This document shows, one piece after another, positions 17,073 through 25,766 of a stretch of DNA of 64,000 bases. The notes under the pieces were generated by a model that saw nothing but the letters and a program-made list of their open reading frames with translations, made no database searches and was not told the origin of the DNA. The stretch is from assembly GCF_004919685.1 (NCBI RefSeq), contig NZ_SMYZ01000042.1:33208-97207 (forward strand). Direction: 5' to 3'. Each line of letters begins with the position of its first letter. The stretch's first letter is position 1. The position numbers and the translations under genes were made by a program. The stretch is from Mesorhizobium norvegicum (GTDB lineage: Bacteria; Pseudomonadota; Alphaproteobacteria; Rhizobiales; Rhizobiaceae).

Positions 17073-17334
17073 TGAATTCCTTGTCGTGGACCGGGGCGCC
17101 CGGTGCCTGCTTGTCGAGCGACTGGCGGTATTGGATGCAGCCGCGCATGAATTTGGGCCAAGGCGGCACGGCGATCGATGGTTCGGTCTTCTCCGGCAAA
17201 AGGTCCCACAGATCGGGGTGATGCCAGCACAGATCATGGCCGGTTGCATCGCGATGCTGGCGAATGCCGGCGCGCAGTTTTTTCACCTCCGCGATCAGCG
17301 CATCGCGGTCAAGGGATTGCAGATCATCGTCCAT
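17065..17334 (-). CDS. Conserved hypothetical protein between queA and tgt
   Basis: An 89-residue soluble protein: helical N-terminus MDDDLQSLDRDALIAEVKKL, then RAGIRQHRDATGHDLCWHHPDLW and a Pro-rich tail. It overlaps queA by 11 bases upstream and tgt by 8 bases downstream, so it is translated as part of the queuosine operon. I do not recognise a characterised function; the Cys/His-rich middle could bind metal, which is speculation. Confidence 0.78.
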   Translation of the reverse strand: MDDDLQSLDRDALIAEVKKLRAGIRQHRDATGHDLCWHHPDLWDLLPEKTEPSIAVPPWPKFMRGCIQYRQSLDKQAPGAPVHDKEFNG

Positions 17335-18412
17335 CGCTCGTCTCCGCTCGAAAAAGCAGGCTTGCGTCGCCATAGGAATAGAATCTGTAGCGGTTCTCGA
17401 TCGCATGCGCATAGGCCGTACGCATCGTGTCGAGGCCGCTGAAGGCCGAAACCAGCATGAACAGCGTCGAGCGCGGCAGATGGAAATTGGTCATCAGCAT
17501 GTCGGCGGTGCGAAAGCGGTAGCCGGGCGTGATGAAGATATCGGTCGGGCCGGACCAGGCAAGCAGAGTGCCGTCCTCACGCGCCGCGCTCTCCAGCAGG
17601 CGCAGCGAGGTCGTACCGACGGCGACAATGCGCCCACCCCTCGCCTTGGCCGCATTGAGCGCATCCGCGGTTTCTCGGCTGACCGAACCCGTCTCGGCAT
17701 GCATCTTGTGGTCGGCGGTGTCGTCCGCCTTCACCGGCAGGAACGTGCCGGCGCCGACATGCAAGGTGACGAAGCGGCGTTCGATGCCCTTGGCGTCAAG
17801 CGCTGCAAAAAGCTCAGGCGTGAAATGCAGGCCCGCTGTCGGTGCCGCGACGGCGCCTTCCTCGCGGGCATAGATGGTCTGGTAGTCGGCCCGGTCGCGT
17901 TCGTCGTCGTCACGCTTCGAGGCGATATAGGGCGGCAGCGGAATGTGGCCGACCGCGTGCAGTGCCTCGTCGAGGAAGGGTCCCGACAGGTCGAAGCCAA
18001 GCAGTGCCTCGCCGCCCTCGCCTTTCTCGATCACCGTGGCGTCGAGTTGGCCGAGGAAACAGGAATTGCCGTCATGGCCGAAATGGATGCGGTCGCCGGC
18101 TGCGATGCGCTTGCCCGGCCGCATGAAGGCCAGCCAGCGGTCCGGCGCCGTGCGCATGTGCAGCGTGGCTTCGACCTGAGCCGCCGCCTCGCCGCGCCGC
18201 CTGATGCCTTTGAGCTGCGCCGGAATGACCTTGGTGTCGTTGAAAACCAGCACGTCGCCAGCCCTCAGCAGGGACGGCAGGTCGCCAACCCTGCGGTCGT
18301 CCAGCCCTTCGCCGGGCTTGACCACCAGCATTTTGGCGCTGTCGCGCGGCTCCACCGGGCGAAGCGCGATGCGCTCCTCCGGCAGATCGAAGTCAAAGAG
18401 ATCGACACGCAT
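17324..18412 (-). CDS. queA: S-adenosylmethionine:tRNA ribosyltransferase-isomerase QueA
   Basis: Transfers and isomerises the ribosyl part of SAM onto preQ1-modified tRNA to give epoxyqueuosine; 362 residues. Family landmarks are MRVDLFDFDLPEERIALRP, LVFNDTKVIPAQLKG, VAAPTAGLHFTPEL and the C-terminal TNFHLPRSTLFMLVSAF. Its start overlaps the stop of the upstream transporter (TGATG), and the end overlaps the next small gene. Works with tgt two genes downstream. Confidence 0.96.
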   Translation of the reverse strand: MRVDLFDFDLPEERIALRPVEPRDSAKMLVVKPGEGLDDRRVGDLPSLLRAGDVLVFNDTKVIPAQLKGIRRRGEAAAQVEATLHMRTAPDRWLAFMRPGKRIAAGDRIHFGHDGNSCFLGQLDATVIEKGEGGEALLGFDLSGPFLDEALHAVGHIPLPPYIASKRDDDERDRADYQTIYAREEGAVAAPTAGLHFTPELFAALDAKGIERRFVTLHVGAGTFLPVKADDTADHKMHAETGSVSRETADALNAAKARGGRIVAVGTTSLRLLESAAREDGTLLAWSGPTDIFITPGYRFRTADMLMTNFHLPRSTLFMLVSAFSGLDTMRTAYAHAIENRYRFYSYGDASLLFRAETSDGR

Positions 18413-18861
18413 CAGTAGAGCCGGACGAGCAGCGCTCCGGCCAGCAGCAGCACCGCGCCGGCGATGCGGCCGAGCGAGATTTCACGCACCGCGACGCCGA
18501 GGAAACCGACGCGGTCGATGAGCATGCCAGCCAGCAACTGGCCGGCCACCAGAAACGCCATCAGCGCGGCGGCGCCGATGCGTGGCGTCAGAACCGTCGA
18601 CAGCGTGACATAGAAGCCGCCGAGCATGCCGCCGGCCACGAACAGCCAGGGCGCCGGCGCTTTCCAGTCGAGCGAGATGCCTTGCAGCCTCACCACCGTA
18701 ACGGAGATGATGCCGAGCACGATCGCGCCCGACAGGAACGAAAACGCAGCCGCCGCGACCGGGAGACCCAGGCCGCGCGCCAACTGCGAATTGATCGGTG
18801 CCTGAATGGCAATGAAGGCGCCGGACAGGATGCCGAAAAGCGACCAGACGACGCCCATCAT
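18412..18861 (-). CDS. DMT-family membrane protein (DUF606/YdcZ)
   Basis: A 149-residue inner-membrane protein with about five hydrophobic segments (VWSLFGILSGAFIAIQAPIN at the start), the usual size for half-size DUF606 transporters of the drug/metabolite superfamily. Its substrate is unknown. It overlaps queA and lies 12 bases after a cyclophilin gene, so it is carried on the same transcript. Confidence 0.82.
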   Translation of the reverse strand: MMGVVWSLFGILSGAFIAIQAPINSQLARGLGLPVAAAAFSFLSGAIVLGIISVTVVRLQGISLDWKAPAPWLFVAGGMLGGFYVTLSTVLTPRIGAAALMAFLVAGQLLAGMLIDRVGFLGVAVREISLGRIAGAVLLLAGALLVRLY

Positions 18862-18873
18862 TGTCGTTTGCCC

Positions 18874-19386
18874 TTACTTGACGTCGGCCGCGACCTTCAG
18901 CGACACGATCTTGTCGGGATCCTGCACCGGCTCGCCGCGCTTGATCTTGTCGACATTGTCCATGCCTTCGATGACCTGGCCCCAGACCGTGTACTGGCGG
19001 TTGAGGAAGGCGGCGTCGTCGAAGCAGATGAAGAACTGCGAATTGGCCGAGTTCGGGTTCTGCGACCGGGCCATCGAGCAGGTGCCGCGGCCATGGTTGG
19101 CGTTGGAGAATTCAGCCTTCAGATCCGGCTTTTCCGAGCCGCCCATGCCCGCGCGGGATGGAGCAAATGTCGGTTTCGAGGAATTGCCGAACTTGACGTC
19201 GCCGGTCTGCGCCATGAAGCCCTCGATGACGCGGTGGAAGACCACGCCGTCATAGGCGCCTTCCCTAGCCAGTTCCTTGATGCGGGCGACATGGCCGGGC
19301 GCCAGGTCGGGGAAAAGTTCAATGACGACCTTGCCCTTGGTCGTTTCCATGATGAGCGCGTTCTCGCGGTCCTTGATTTCGGCCAT
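18874..19386 (-). CDS. Cytoplasmic cyclophilin-type peptidyl-prolyl isomerase
   Basis: A 170-residue cyclophilin without a signal peptide. The catalytic-core motifs are FHRVIEGFMAQTGDVKFGN, MARSQNPNSANSQFFICF and YTVWGQVIEGMDNVDKI, with the active-site arginine in FHRVI. It follows a closely related exported isomerase at a distance of 40 bases; the pair is a tandem duplication with split localisation. Confidence 0.94.
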   Translation of the reverse strand: MAEIKDRENALIMETTKGKVVIELFPDLAPGHVARIKELAREGAYDGVVFHRVIEGFMAQTGDVKFGNSSKPTFAPSRAGMGGSEKPDLKAEFSNANHGRGTCSMARSQNPNSANSQFFICFDDAAFLNRQYTVWGQVIEGMDNVDKIKRGEPVQDPDKIVSLKVAADVK

Positions 19387-19426
19387 GTCAGATATCCTTT
19401 TGAGAAAACAGAGTTATTTGACAATT

Positions 19427-20014
19427 TTACTTGTCGGCGGCGATGCGCACTTTGATCATCCGGTCGGGATCGGAGACCGTGCCGTTGTCCGCCTGGTCGC
19501 CCTTCTTGATATGGTCCACCAGCTCCATGCCGCTGACGACATTGCCGACGATGGTGTACTGGCCATCGAGCGGCGGCGCCGGCGCGAACATGATGAAGAA
19601 CTGCGAATTGGCGGAGTTGGGGTCCTGCGAGCGGGCCATGCCGACCACCCCGCGCTTGTAGTGTTCGGTCTGTGAGAATTCGGCCGGCAGGTCTGGCAGG
19701 TCGGAACCGCCGGTGCCGACGGCCTCGGCGCTGAAACCCTTCTTCATATTGCCGAACTTGACGTCGCCGGTCTGTGCCATGAAACCGTCGATGACGCGGT
19801 GGAAGGCGACATTGTCATAGGCGCCCTGGCGCACCAGCGTCTTGATCTGGGCGACATGCTTGGGCGCGAGGTCGGGCCTCAGCGCAATGGTGACGTCGCC
19901 GTCCTTCAGTGTGATGATCATGGTGTTTTCCGGGTCGGCGGCGAAAGCCGAGACCGATGCGGTCACAAGACCGGCAAGCACAACGAGGAACGAGGCGAGC
20001 TTTTTCAGCTGCAT
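19427..20014 (-). CDS. Periplasmic cyclophilin-type peptidyl-prolyl isomerase
   Basis: A 195-residue cyclophilin with a signal peptide (MQLKKLASFLVVLAGLVTAS, cleavage near AFA). Core motifs match the cytoplasmic neighbour: FHRVIDGFMAQTGDVKFGN and MARSQDPNSANSQFFIMF. It probably assists folding of exported proteins. The start at 20014 begins exactly at the signal peptide; longer in-frame starts would bury it. It lies 16 bases after coaD. Confidence 0.93.
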   Translation of the reverse strand: MQLKKLASFLVVLAGLVTASVSAFAADPENTMIITLKDGDVTIALRPDLAPKHVAQIKTLVRQGAYDNVAFHRVIDGFMAQTGDVKFGNMKKGFSAEAVGTGGSDLPDLPAEFSQTEHYKRGVVGMARSQDPNSANSQFFIMFAPAPPLDGQYTIVGNVVSGMELVDHIKKGDQADNGTVSDPDRMIKVRIAADK

Positions 20015-20030
20015 ATCTGTCTCCGGGGTC

Positions 20031-20531
20031 TTATTTCTTGAATTTGGCGGTGAGCGCGCCAGCGACAGCCGCCGGCACGAAGGGGCGGATGTCGCCTCCC
20101 ATCGAGGCAATCTGGCGGACAAGTGTGGCGGTAATGGTGCGCACGGAGGGGCTGGCGGGCAGAAAAACCGTCTGCAGTTCAGGCGCCATGGTCTCGTTCA
20201 TGCCGGCCATCTGCATCTCATAGTCGAGATCGGTGCCGTCGCGCAGGCCGCGGATCATGATCGAGGCGCCCTGCTTCCTGGCCGCGTCGATGACCAGCCC
20301 GTCGAAGGCGACGACCTTGATGCGGGCGCCGTCGCGGCCGAATTCCGCCTTCGTCGCCGTCTCGATCAGCTTCACCCGCTCCTCGAAGGAAAATAGAGGC
20401 TGCTTGCCCGGATGGATGCCGATCGCCGCATAAACCATATCGGCCACGGCCAGCGAGGCCTTCAGCACATCGAGATGGCCGTTGGTCAGCGGGTCGAAGG
20501 AGCCGGCATAGAGGGCGATGCGTTCAGTCAT
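20031..20531 (-). CDS. coaD: Phosphopantetheine adenylyltransferase CoaD
   Basis: Fourth step of coenzyme A synthesis: transfer of AMP to 4'-phosphopantetheine. 166 residues, standard size. The nucleotidyltransferase motif AGSFDPLTNGHLDVL is at ~8-22 (TxGH), and the C-terminal SPSVRTITATLVRQIA matches the ISSxxVR region. First gene of the coaD-ppi-ppi-DMT-queA-tgt run. Confidence 0.95.
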   Translation of the reverse strand: MTERIALYAGSFDPLTNGHLDVLKASLAVADMVYAAIGIHPGKQPLFSFEERVKLIETATKAEFGRDGARIKVVAFDGLVIDAARKQGASIMIRGLRDGTDLDYEMQMAGMNETMAPELQTVFLPASPSVRTITATLVRQIASMGGDIRPFVPAAVAGALTAKFKK

Positions 20532-20725
20532 GGCAGGTGCTTCTAGCGAGCCTCTCTCGCAAAGGCAAATCCGATCGGCGCGCCGGCCGTGAACCTTTTC
20601 CGGCACATGAACGACAGATGAACACGCTGATCACGAAGCCTTCACGCAGCGTTCACTAGGTTGCACCTTAATAAGATGAAACCAAAATCCCATCTATCCG
20701 TTGTTAGGCGCAGGAGAACACGCAT

Positions 20726-20878
20726 ATGCTGATCTACATGCTCGCCACCGCAATGACCGTCGCCATGCTGATCGCCACCGTATTTGGGCTGCATCAGGAG
20801 GCACAACGCGTCCGCGTCAGGGCAAACACCAAGCGCTTCGAAGGCTTCGGCCCCCGCAAGCCATATCGTCACTACTGA
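20726..20878 (+). CDS. Small single-pass membrane protein, 50 residues
   Basis: ATG at 20726 with AGGAGAACACGCAT upstream opens a 50-codon frame: an N-terminal hydrophobic helix (MLIYMLATAMTVAMLIATVF) followed by a basic tail ending in KPYRHY. A strong ribosome-binding site, a clean transmembrane helix and a position between divergent/convergent housekeeping genes make it credible. Function unknown. Confidence 0.6.
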   Translation: MLIYMLATAMTVAMLIATVFGLHQEAQRVRVRANTKRFEGFGPRKPYRHY

Positions 20879-20950
20879 TAAAGCCTGAACTTGCTGCCGC
20901 GCCGGCCGATGGGCCGGCGTTGCTATGTCAAAACCTGGGTGCCGGACCTA

Positions 20951-20998
20951 ATGCATGTCGCCCAAAAGTGACCTCGGTTTTGGGAGAACGACATGCAT
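20951..20998. repeat. Palindromic intergenic repeat
   Basis: ATGCATGTCG and CGACATGCAT bound a 48-base unit with an inner CCCAAAA/TTTTGGG pairing. It closely resembles a short palindrome dispersed between genes in Mesorhizobium. It lies downstream of both the 50-residue protein and gyrA and may contribute to transcript ends. Confidence 0.65.
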
Positions 20999-21010
20999 AA
21001 AAACAAAGAC

Positions 21011-21054
21011 CTAAAGCGGGTCGCTTGAATCCGTTCAGGCGCGACACGCTTTAG
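21011..21054. repeat. Palindromic repeat overlapping the gyrA stop codon
   Basis: CTAAAGCG...CGCTTTAG with inner GTCGC/GCGAC arms, separated by TTGAATCCGTTCAG. The right arm includes the gyrA stop codon. This 44-base unit is another recognisable Rhizobiales-type intergenic palindrome, directly adjoining the previous repeat. Confidence 0.6.
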
Positions 21055-23855
21055 TCCGCACCCTCCGGACCGGCGTCAGGCGCCGGAGCGGCATCAGCAC
21101 CGCCCTCGACGGTCTCTTCGCTTTCTTCGTCCGATTGCGGTTCCGAGATCCGCTCGACCGAAACCACCTTTTCACCTTCAGCCGTGTTGAAGATGGTCAC
21201 GCCCTTGGTGGCGCGGCTGGCGAAACGGATGCCGTTGACCGGAACCCGGATGACGGTGCCGCCATCCGAGACCAGCATGATCTGGTCGTCATTGCCGACC
21301 GGGAAGGTCGCCACCAGCCGGCCGATCTCGGCTACCTTTGACACGTCGGTGGCACGGATGCCCTTGCCGCCGCGTCCCGTCAGCCGGAAATCATAGGACG
21401 AAGAGCGCTTGCCGTAGCCGAATTCGGTCACCGTCAGCACGTACTTCTCATGCGCCTTGAGGAACTCGTAGCGTTCGTCGGAAAGCTCCGTCTCCTCGCC
21501 GACCTCTTCATTGGTCAGCGCGATCTCTTCCTCTTCGCCGGCAGCGATTCCGGCGGCAAGCCGCCGTTCGGCCGCCGCCCGCTTGAGATAGGCTGCGCGC
21601 TCGGCCGGCGGCGCATCGACATTCTCGATCACCGACATCGAGATGATGCGGTCGGTCTCAGCCATGGTGATGCCGCGCACGCCGACCGAATTGCGGCTCT
21701 GGAAGACGCGCACGTCGCCGACCGAGAAGCGGATGCACTGGCCGGAACTGGCGGTCAGAAGCACGTCGTCATTGTCGGTGCAGGTCTCGACGCCAAGAAT
21801 CTCGTCGCCATCCTCCTCCAGCTTCATGGCGATCTTGCCGTTGCGGTTGACCTGGACGAAGTCGGAAAGCTTGTTGCGGCGCACGGTGCCACGCGTGGTG
21901 GCGAACATCACGTCGAGCTCGCCCCAGCTGGTCTCGTCCTCGGGCAGCGGCATGATGGTGGTAATGCGCTCGCCCTGCTCCAGCGGCAGCATGTTGATCA
22001 GCGCCTTGCCGCGTGACTGCGGATTGCCGATCGGCAGCCGCCAGACCTTTTCCTTGTAGACGATGCCGCGCGAGGAGAAGAACAGCACCGGCGTATGCGT
22101 GTTGGCGACGAACAGCCGGGTGACGAAATCCTCTTCCTTGGTCGACATGCCGGAGCGGCCCTTGCCGCCGCGGCGCTGCGCCCGGTAGAGCGACAGCGGA
22201 ACGCGCTTGATGTAGCCGGAATGGCTCACCGTCACGACCATGTCCTCGCGCTGGATCAGGTCCTCGTCTTCCATGTCCGCCCCACCATCGGTGAGCTCGG
22301 TGCGGCGCGGCGTGCCGAACTCGTCGCGAACGGCGGCAAGCTCGTCCTTGACGATCTGCTGAACGCGCGCGCGGGACGACAAAATGTCCAGATAATCAAT
22401 GATTTCGGCGCCGATCGTGTTCAACTCGTCGGCGATTTCGTCGCGGCCGAGCGCGGTCAGGCGCTGCAGGCGCAGTTCGAGGATGGCGCGCGCCTGCTCC
22501 TCGGACAGATTGTAGGTACCGTCCTCGTTGATGCGATGGCGCGGATCGTCGATCAGAAGGATCAGCGATTCGACGTCGCCGGACGGCCAGCGCCGCTCCA
22601 TCAACTGCTCGCGCGCGGTCTGCGGATCCGGCGCGGTGCGGATCAGCTTGATGACCTCGTCGATGTTGGCGACGGCGATGGCGAGACCGACCAGCACATG
22701 GGCGCGGTCGCGCGCCTTGCGCAGCAGGAATTTCGTCCGCCGGGTGATCACCTCCTCGCGGAAGGCCACAAAGGCCTTAAGCATGTCGGTCAGGTTCATC
22801 ACTTCCGGCTTGCCGCCGTTCAGCGCCACCATATTGGCGCCGAAAGAGGTCTGCAGCGGCGTGAAACGATAGAGCTGGTTGAGGATGACGTCGGCAACGG
22901 CGTCGCGCTTCAATTCGATGACGACCCGGTAGCCCTGGCGGTCGCTCTCGTCGCGAATGTCGGAAATGCCCTCGATGCGCTTGTCGCGCACCAGTTCGGC
23001 CATCTTCTCAATCATCGACGACTTGTTCACCTGGTAGGGAACTTCGGTGATGATGATGGATTCGCGGTCGTTGCCGCGCTGTTCGATGTTGACACGCCCG
23101 CGCATGACGATGGAGCCGCGGCCGGTCGAATAGGCGCTGTAGATGCCGGAACGGCCAAGCACAATGCCGCCGGTCGGGAAATCCGGTCCCGGAATGATCT
23201 CCATCAGCGCCGGCAGGTCGATTGCCGGATTGTCGATGATGGCGATGGCGCCGTTGCAGATTTCGCCGAGATTGTGCGGTGGGATGTTTGTCGCCATGCC
23301 GACCGCGATGCCGCCGGAGCCGTTGACCAGAAGGTTGGGAAACCGTGCCGGCAGAACCTTCGGTTCGCTGCCCGACGCATCGTACGTGTCCTGGAAATCG
23401 ACGGTGTCCTTGTCGATATCCTCCAAAAGCTCGTGTGCGACCTTGGTCAGCCGCGCTTCCGTGTAGCGCATCGCCGCCGGCGGATCGCCGTCGATGGAGC
23501 CGAAATTGCCCTGTCCGTCGATCAGCGGCACGCGCAGCGACCAATCCTGCGCCATGCGTACCAAGGCGTCATAGATGGAAGCGTCGCCATGCGGATGGTA
23601 TTTACCCATCACGTCGGCGACCGGACGCGCCGACTTCACATATTTGCGGTTCCAGTGGTAGCCGCTCTCATGGGCAGCGAAGAGAATGCGGCGATGCACC
23701 GGCTTCAGGCCGTCGCGCACGTCGGGCAGCGCGCGGCTGACGATCACGCTCATGGCGTAATCGAGATAGGAACGCTGCATCTCCTCGACGATGGATATCG
23801 GCTCGATGCCGGTGGGGCCGCCGTCGGCGCCGCGCGGTGTCTTCTGGTCGGTCAA
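21051..23855 (-). CDS. gyrA: DNA gyrase subunit A
   Basis: Breakage-reunion subunit of DNA gyrase, 934 residues. The catalytic tyrosine is in AMRYTEARL; the N-terminal PVHRRILF and HPHGDASIYDALVRMAQ define the winged-helix region, and the C-terminal half carries beta-pinwheel repeats including the GyrA box region (RRGGKGRSG). In the quinolone-determining region Ala92 replaces the E. coli Ser83 equivalent and Asp96 matches Asp87. The tail is acidic (residues ~905-934). Confidence 0.98.
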   Translation of the reverse strand: MTDQKTPRGADGGPTGIEPISIVEEMQRSYLDYAMSVIVSRALPDVRDGLKPVHRRILFAAHESGYHWNRKYVKSARPVADVMGKYHPHGDASIYDALVRMAQDWSLRVPLIDGQGNFGSIDGDPPAAMRYTEARLTKVAHELLEDIDKDTVDFQDTYDASGSEPKVLPARFPNLLVNGSGGIAVGMATNIPPHNLGEICNGAIAIIDNPAIDLPALMEIIPGPDFPTGGIVLGRSGIYSAYSTGRGSIVMRGRVNIEQRGNDRESIIITEVPYQVNKSSMIEKMAELVRDKRIEGISDIRDESDRQGYRVVIELKRDAVADVILNQLYRFTPLQTSFGANMVALNGGKPEVMNLTDMLKAFVAFREEVITRRTKFLLRKARDRAHVLVGLAIAVANIDEVIKLIRTAPDPQTAREQLMERRWPSGDVESLILLIDDPRHRINEDGTYNLSEEQARAILELRLQRLTALGRDEIADELNTIGAEIIDYLDILSSRARVQQIVKDELAAVRDEFGTPRRTELTDGGADMEDEDLIQREDMVVTVSHSGYIKRVPLSLYRAQRRGGKGRSGMSTKEEDFVTRLFVANTHTPVLFFSSRGIVYKEKVWRLPIGNPQSRGKALINMLPLEQGERITTIMPLPEDETSWGELDVMFATTRGTVRRNKLSDFVQVNRNGKIAMKLEEDGDEILGVETCTDNDDVLLTASSGQCIRFSVGDVRVFQSRNSVGVRGITMAETDRIISMSVIENVDAPPAERAAYLKRAAAERRLAAGIAAGEEEEIALTNEEVGEETELSDERYEFLKAHEKYVLTVTEFGYGKRSSSYDFRLTGRGGKGIRATDVSKVAEIGRLVATFPVGNDDQIMLVSDGGTVIRVPVNGIRFASRATKGVTIFNTAEGEKVVSVERISEPQSDEESEETVEGGADAAPAPDAGPEGAD

Positions 23856-23963
23856 ATCGGATCACAATCTAATCAGGAATCACTTGGGCCTTATATAGGA
23901 AGCAAGGCCGAAACTCCAACGTCCGCGGCACTTTTCCAGTGTCATTTTTGGTGGTAATTTCAA

Positions 23964-25766
23964 ATGGATACCACTGATTGCGACGATATGGCCAAGGCGG
24001 TTTTCGCCGCCACCGATGCAAAAGCCTGCAATGGACCGTTTTCCCCTGCGAAAGCCACGAGCGCGATGAATTGGACCCCGTGGCTGCCTTTGCGAGCACT
24101 GAGCGGTTGGCGACCCCGGGATCTCAACAGCGATCTGATCGCGGGCGTGACATTGGCGGCGATTGCCATTCCCGAACAGATGGCAACGGCCCGGCTGGGC
24201 GGCTTTGCCCCAGAGATCGGCTTCTTCGCCTTTGTTGCCGGTTCGGTGGCATTTGCTCTGTTCGGGGCCAACCGGCATCTCTCGTCCGGCGCGGATTCGA
24301 CCATCACGCCCTTGTTTGCCGGCGGTCTCGCTGTGCTAGCGGCATCCGGGTCGCCGCATTATCTGGCGCTGGCAGCCATGCTGGCGCTGATGGTCGGGCT
24401 GATCGTGACCCTAAGCGGTGTCTTTCGCCTTGGCTGGATCGCCGACCTTTTGTCGGTGCCGGTCACGACAGGTTTTCTGGCCGGCATCGCCGTCCATATC
24501 ATCGTTTCGCAATTGCCCGGACTGCTCGGCCTGCCCTCCGAAAGCGGCGAAACCTTGCGGCACATCGGTGAGATCGCCGGCAATCTCCATCTCACCAATC
24601 CCTGGAGCCTCGCGCTCGGCCTCAGTGTGTTCGCGATCGTGTTCTGCGCCGACCGGATCAGCGCCCGCATCCCCGGCGCGTTGATCGGCATGGTGCTCGC
24701 CACCATGGCGGTTGCCGTCTTCGGCCTTAAGGACCGCGGCGTCGAGGTGCTCGGCACCTTGCCCAACGGCCTGCCACAGGCCGGCCTGCCGCTTACCAGC
24801 CTCGACGATGTGCAGGCGCTGTTTCCACTGGCATTGCTGATCGCCATCGTCGTCATGGTGCAGACGGCGGCCACCTCCCGCTCCTTCGCGCCGCGGCAGG
24901 GCGAGGCTCCCGACGTCAATCGCGATTTCGTCGGCGTTGGCGCCGGCAGCATCGCATCCAGCCTGTTCGGCGCCTTTGCCGTCAATGCCAGCCCGCCGCG
25001 CACCGCAATCGTCGCCCAGTCGGGCGGCCGCTCGCAATTGTCCGGCCTCATTGCCGCGGCCATCGTGCTGACGCTCGGTGCTTTCGGCGGCGGCCTGCTT
25101 GCCGATGTTCCACAGGCGGCCCTTGCCGGCGTTCTGTTGTTCGTGGCGCAGCACATTTTGCGCTGGAAGGTGTTCGCCAGTGTCTACCGGCAGGCGCCGG
25201 TCGAATTCGCACTGATCCTCATCACCATGGCGGCCATCATCGTGCTGCCGATCGAGACCGGCGTGGCGATCGGTATCGGCCTGTCGCTGCTGCACGGAAT
25301 CTGGAGCGCGACCCGCACGCTTCCGATCGAACTGGAACAGGTGCCGGGCACTTCGGTGTGGTGGCCGCCCGGCAACCCAGCTGTCGGCGAACAGCTCCCC
25401 GGCGTGCTGGTCGCGGCGTTCCAGGCGCCGCTGTCTTTCGTCAATGCCGACCGCTTCAAGCGTGGCCTTTGCGATCTCATCGACACCAGGAGCGAAAGCG
25501 TGAGGCTGGTCGTGCTGGAGGCCAGCAACATCGTCGAAATCGACTATACAGCCGCGCAAGCCCTGATCGACACCGTCACCCATTGCCGCAAGGCGGGCGC
25601 GATATTTGCCATCGCGCGATTGGAATCGCTGCGTGCCCAGGCGGCGCTGGCACGATTTGGCATCGCCGAACTGATCGGTCCCGAGCGGATCTTTCACAGC
25701 GTCGATGCCGCCATCAGGACGCTCGGTCCAGGCCAAAAGCCGCCACAACAGGACGAAGTCAAATGA
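23964..25766 (+). CDS. SulP-family anion transporter with STAS domain
   Basis: Up to 600 residues: 10-12 membrane segments from ~residue 55 to 430 (SulP signature region DLIAGVTLAAIAIPEQMATARLGG), then a C-terminal STAS domain (LVVLEASNIVEIDYTAAQALID). Such proteins carry sulfate, bicarbonate or other anions; the substrate is not deducible. The first ~34 residues are unusual, and an alternative start lies at 24066 (MNWTPWLPL), but neither has a strong ribosome site. The stop overlaps the start of the next gene (ATGA). Confidence 0.87.
   Translation: MDTTDCDDMAKAVFAATDAKACNGPFSPAKATSAMNWTPWLPLRALSGWRPRDLNSDLIAGVTLAAIAIPEQMATARLGGFAPEIGFFAFVAGSVAFALFGANRHLSSGADSTITPLFAGGLAVLAASGSPHYLALAAMLALMVGLIVTLSGVFRLGWIADLLSVPVTTGFLAGIAVHIIVSQLPGLLGLPSESGETLRHIGEIAGNLHLTNPWSLALGLSVFAIVFCADRISARIPGALIGMVLATMAVAVFGLKDRGVEVLGTLPNGLPQAGLPLTSLDDVQALFPLALLIAIVVMVQTAATSRSFAPRQGEAPDVNRDFVGVGAGSIASSLFGAFAVNASPPRTAIVAQSGGRSQLSGLIAAAIVLTLGAFGGGLLADVPQAALAGVLLFVAQHILRWKVFASVYRQAPVEFALILITMAAIIVLPIETGVAIGIGLSLLHGIWSATRTLPIELEQVPGTSVWWPPGNPAVGEQLPGVLVAAFQAPLSFVNADRFKRGLCDLIDTRSESVRLVVLEASNIVEIDYTAAQALIDTVTHCRKAGAIFAIARLESLRAQAALARFGIAELIGPERIFHSVDAAIRTLGPGQKPPQQDEVK

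Noticed and set aside
22095..23957. 620-codon open frame opposite gyrA
   Set aside because: Mirror of gyrA codons; no recognisable domain and gyrA is unambiguous.
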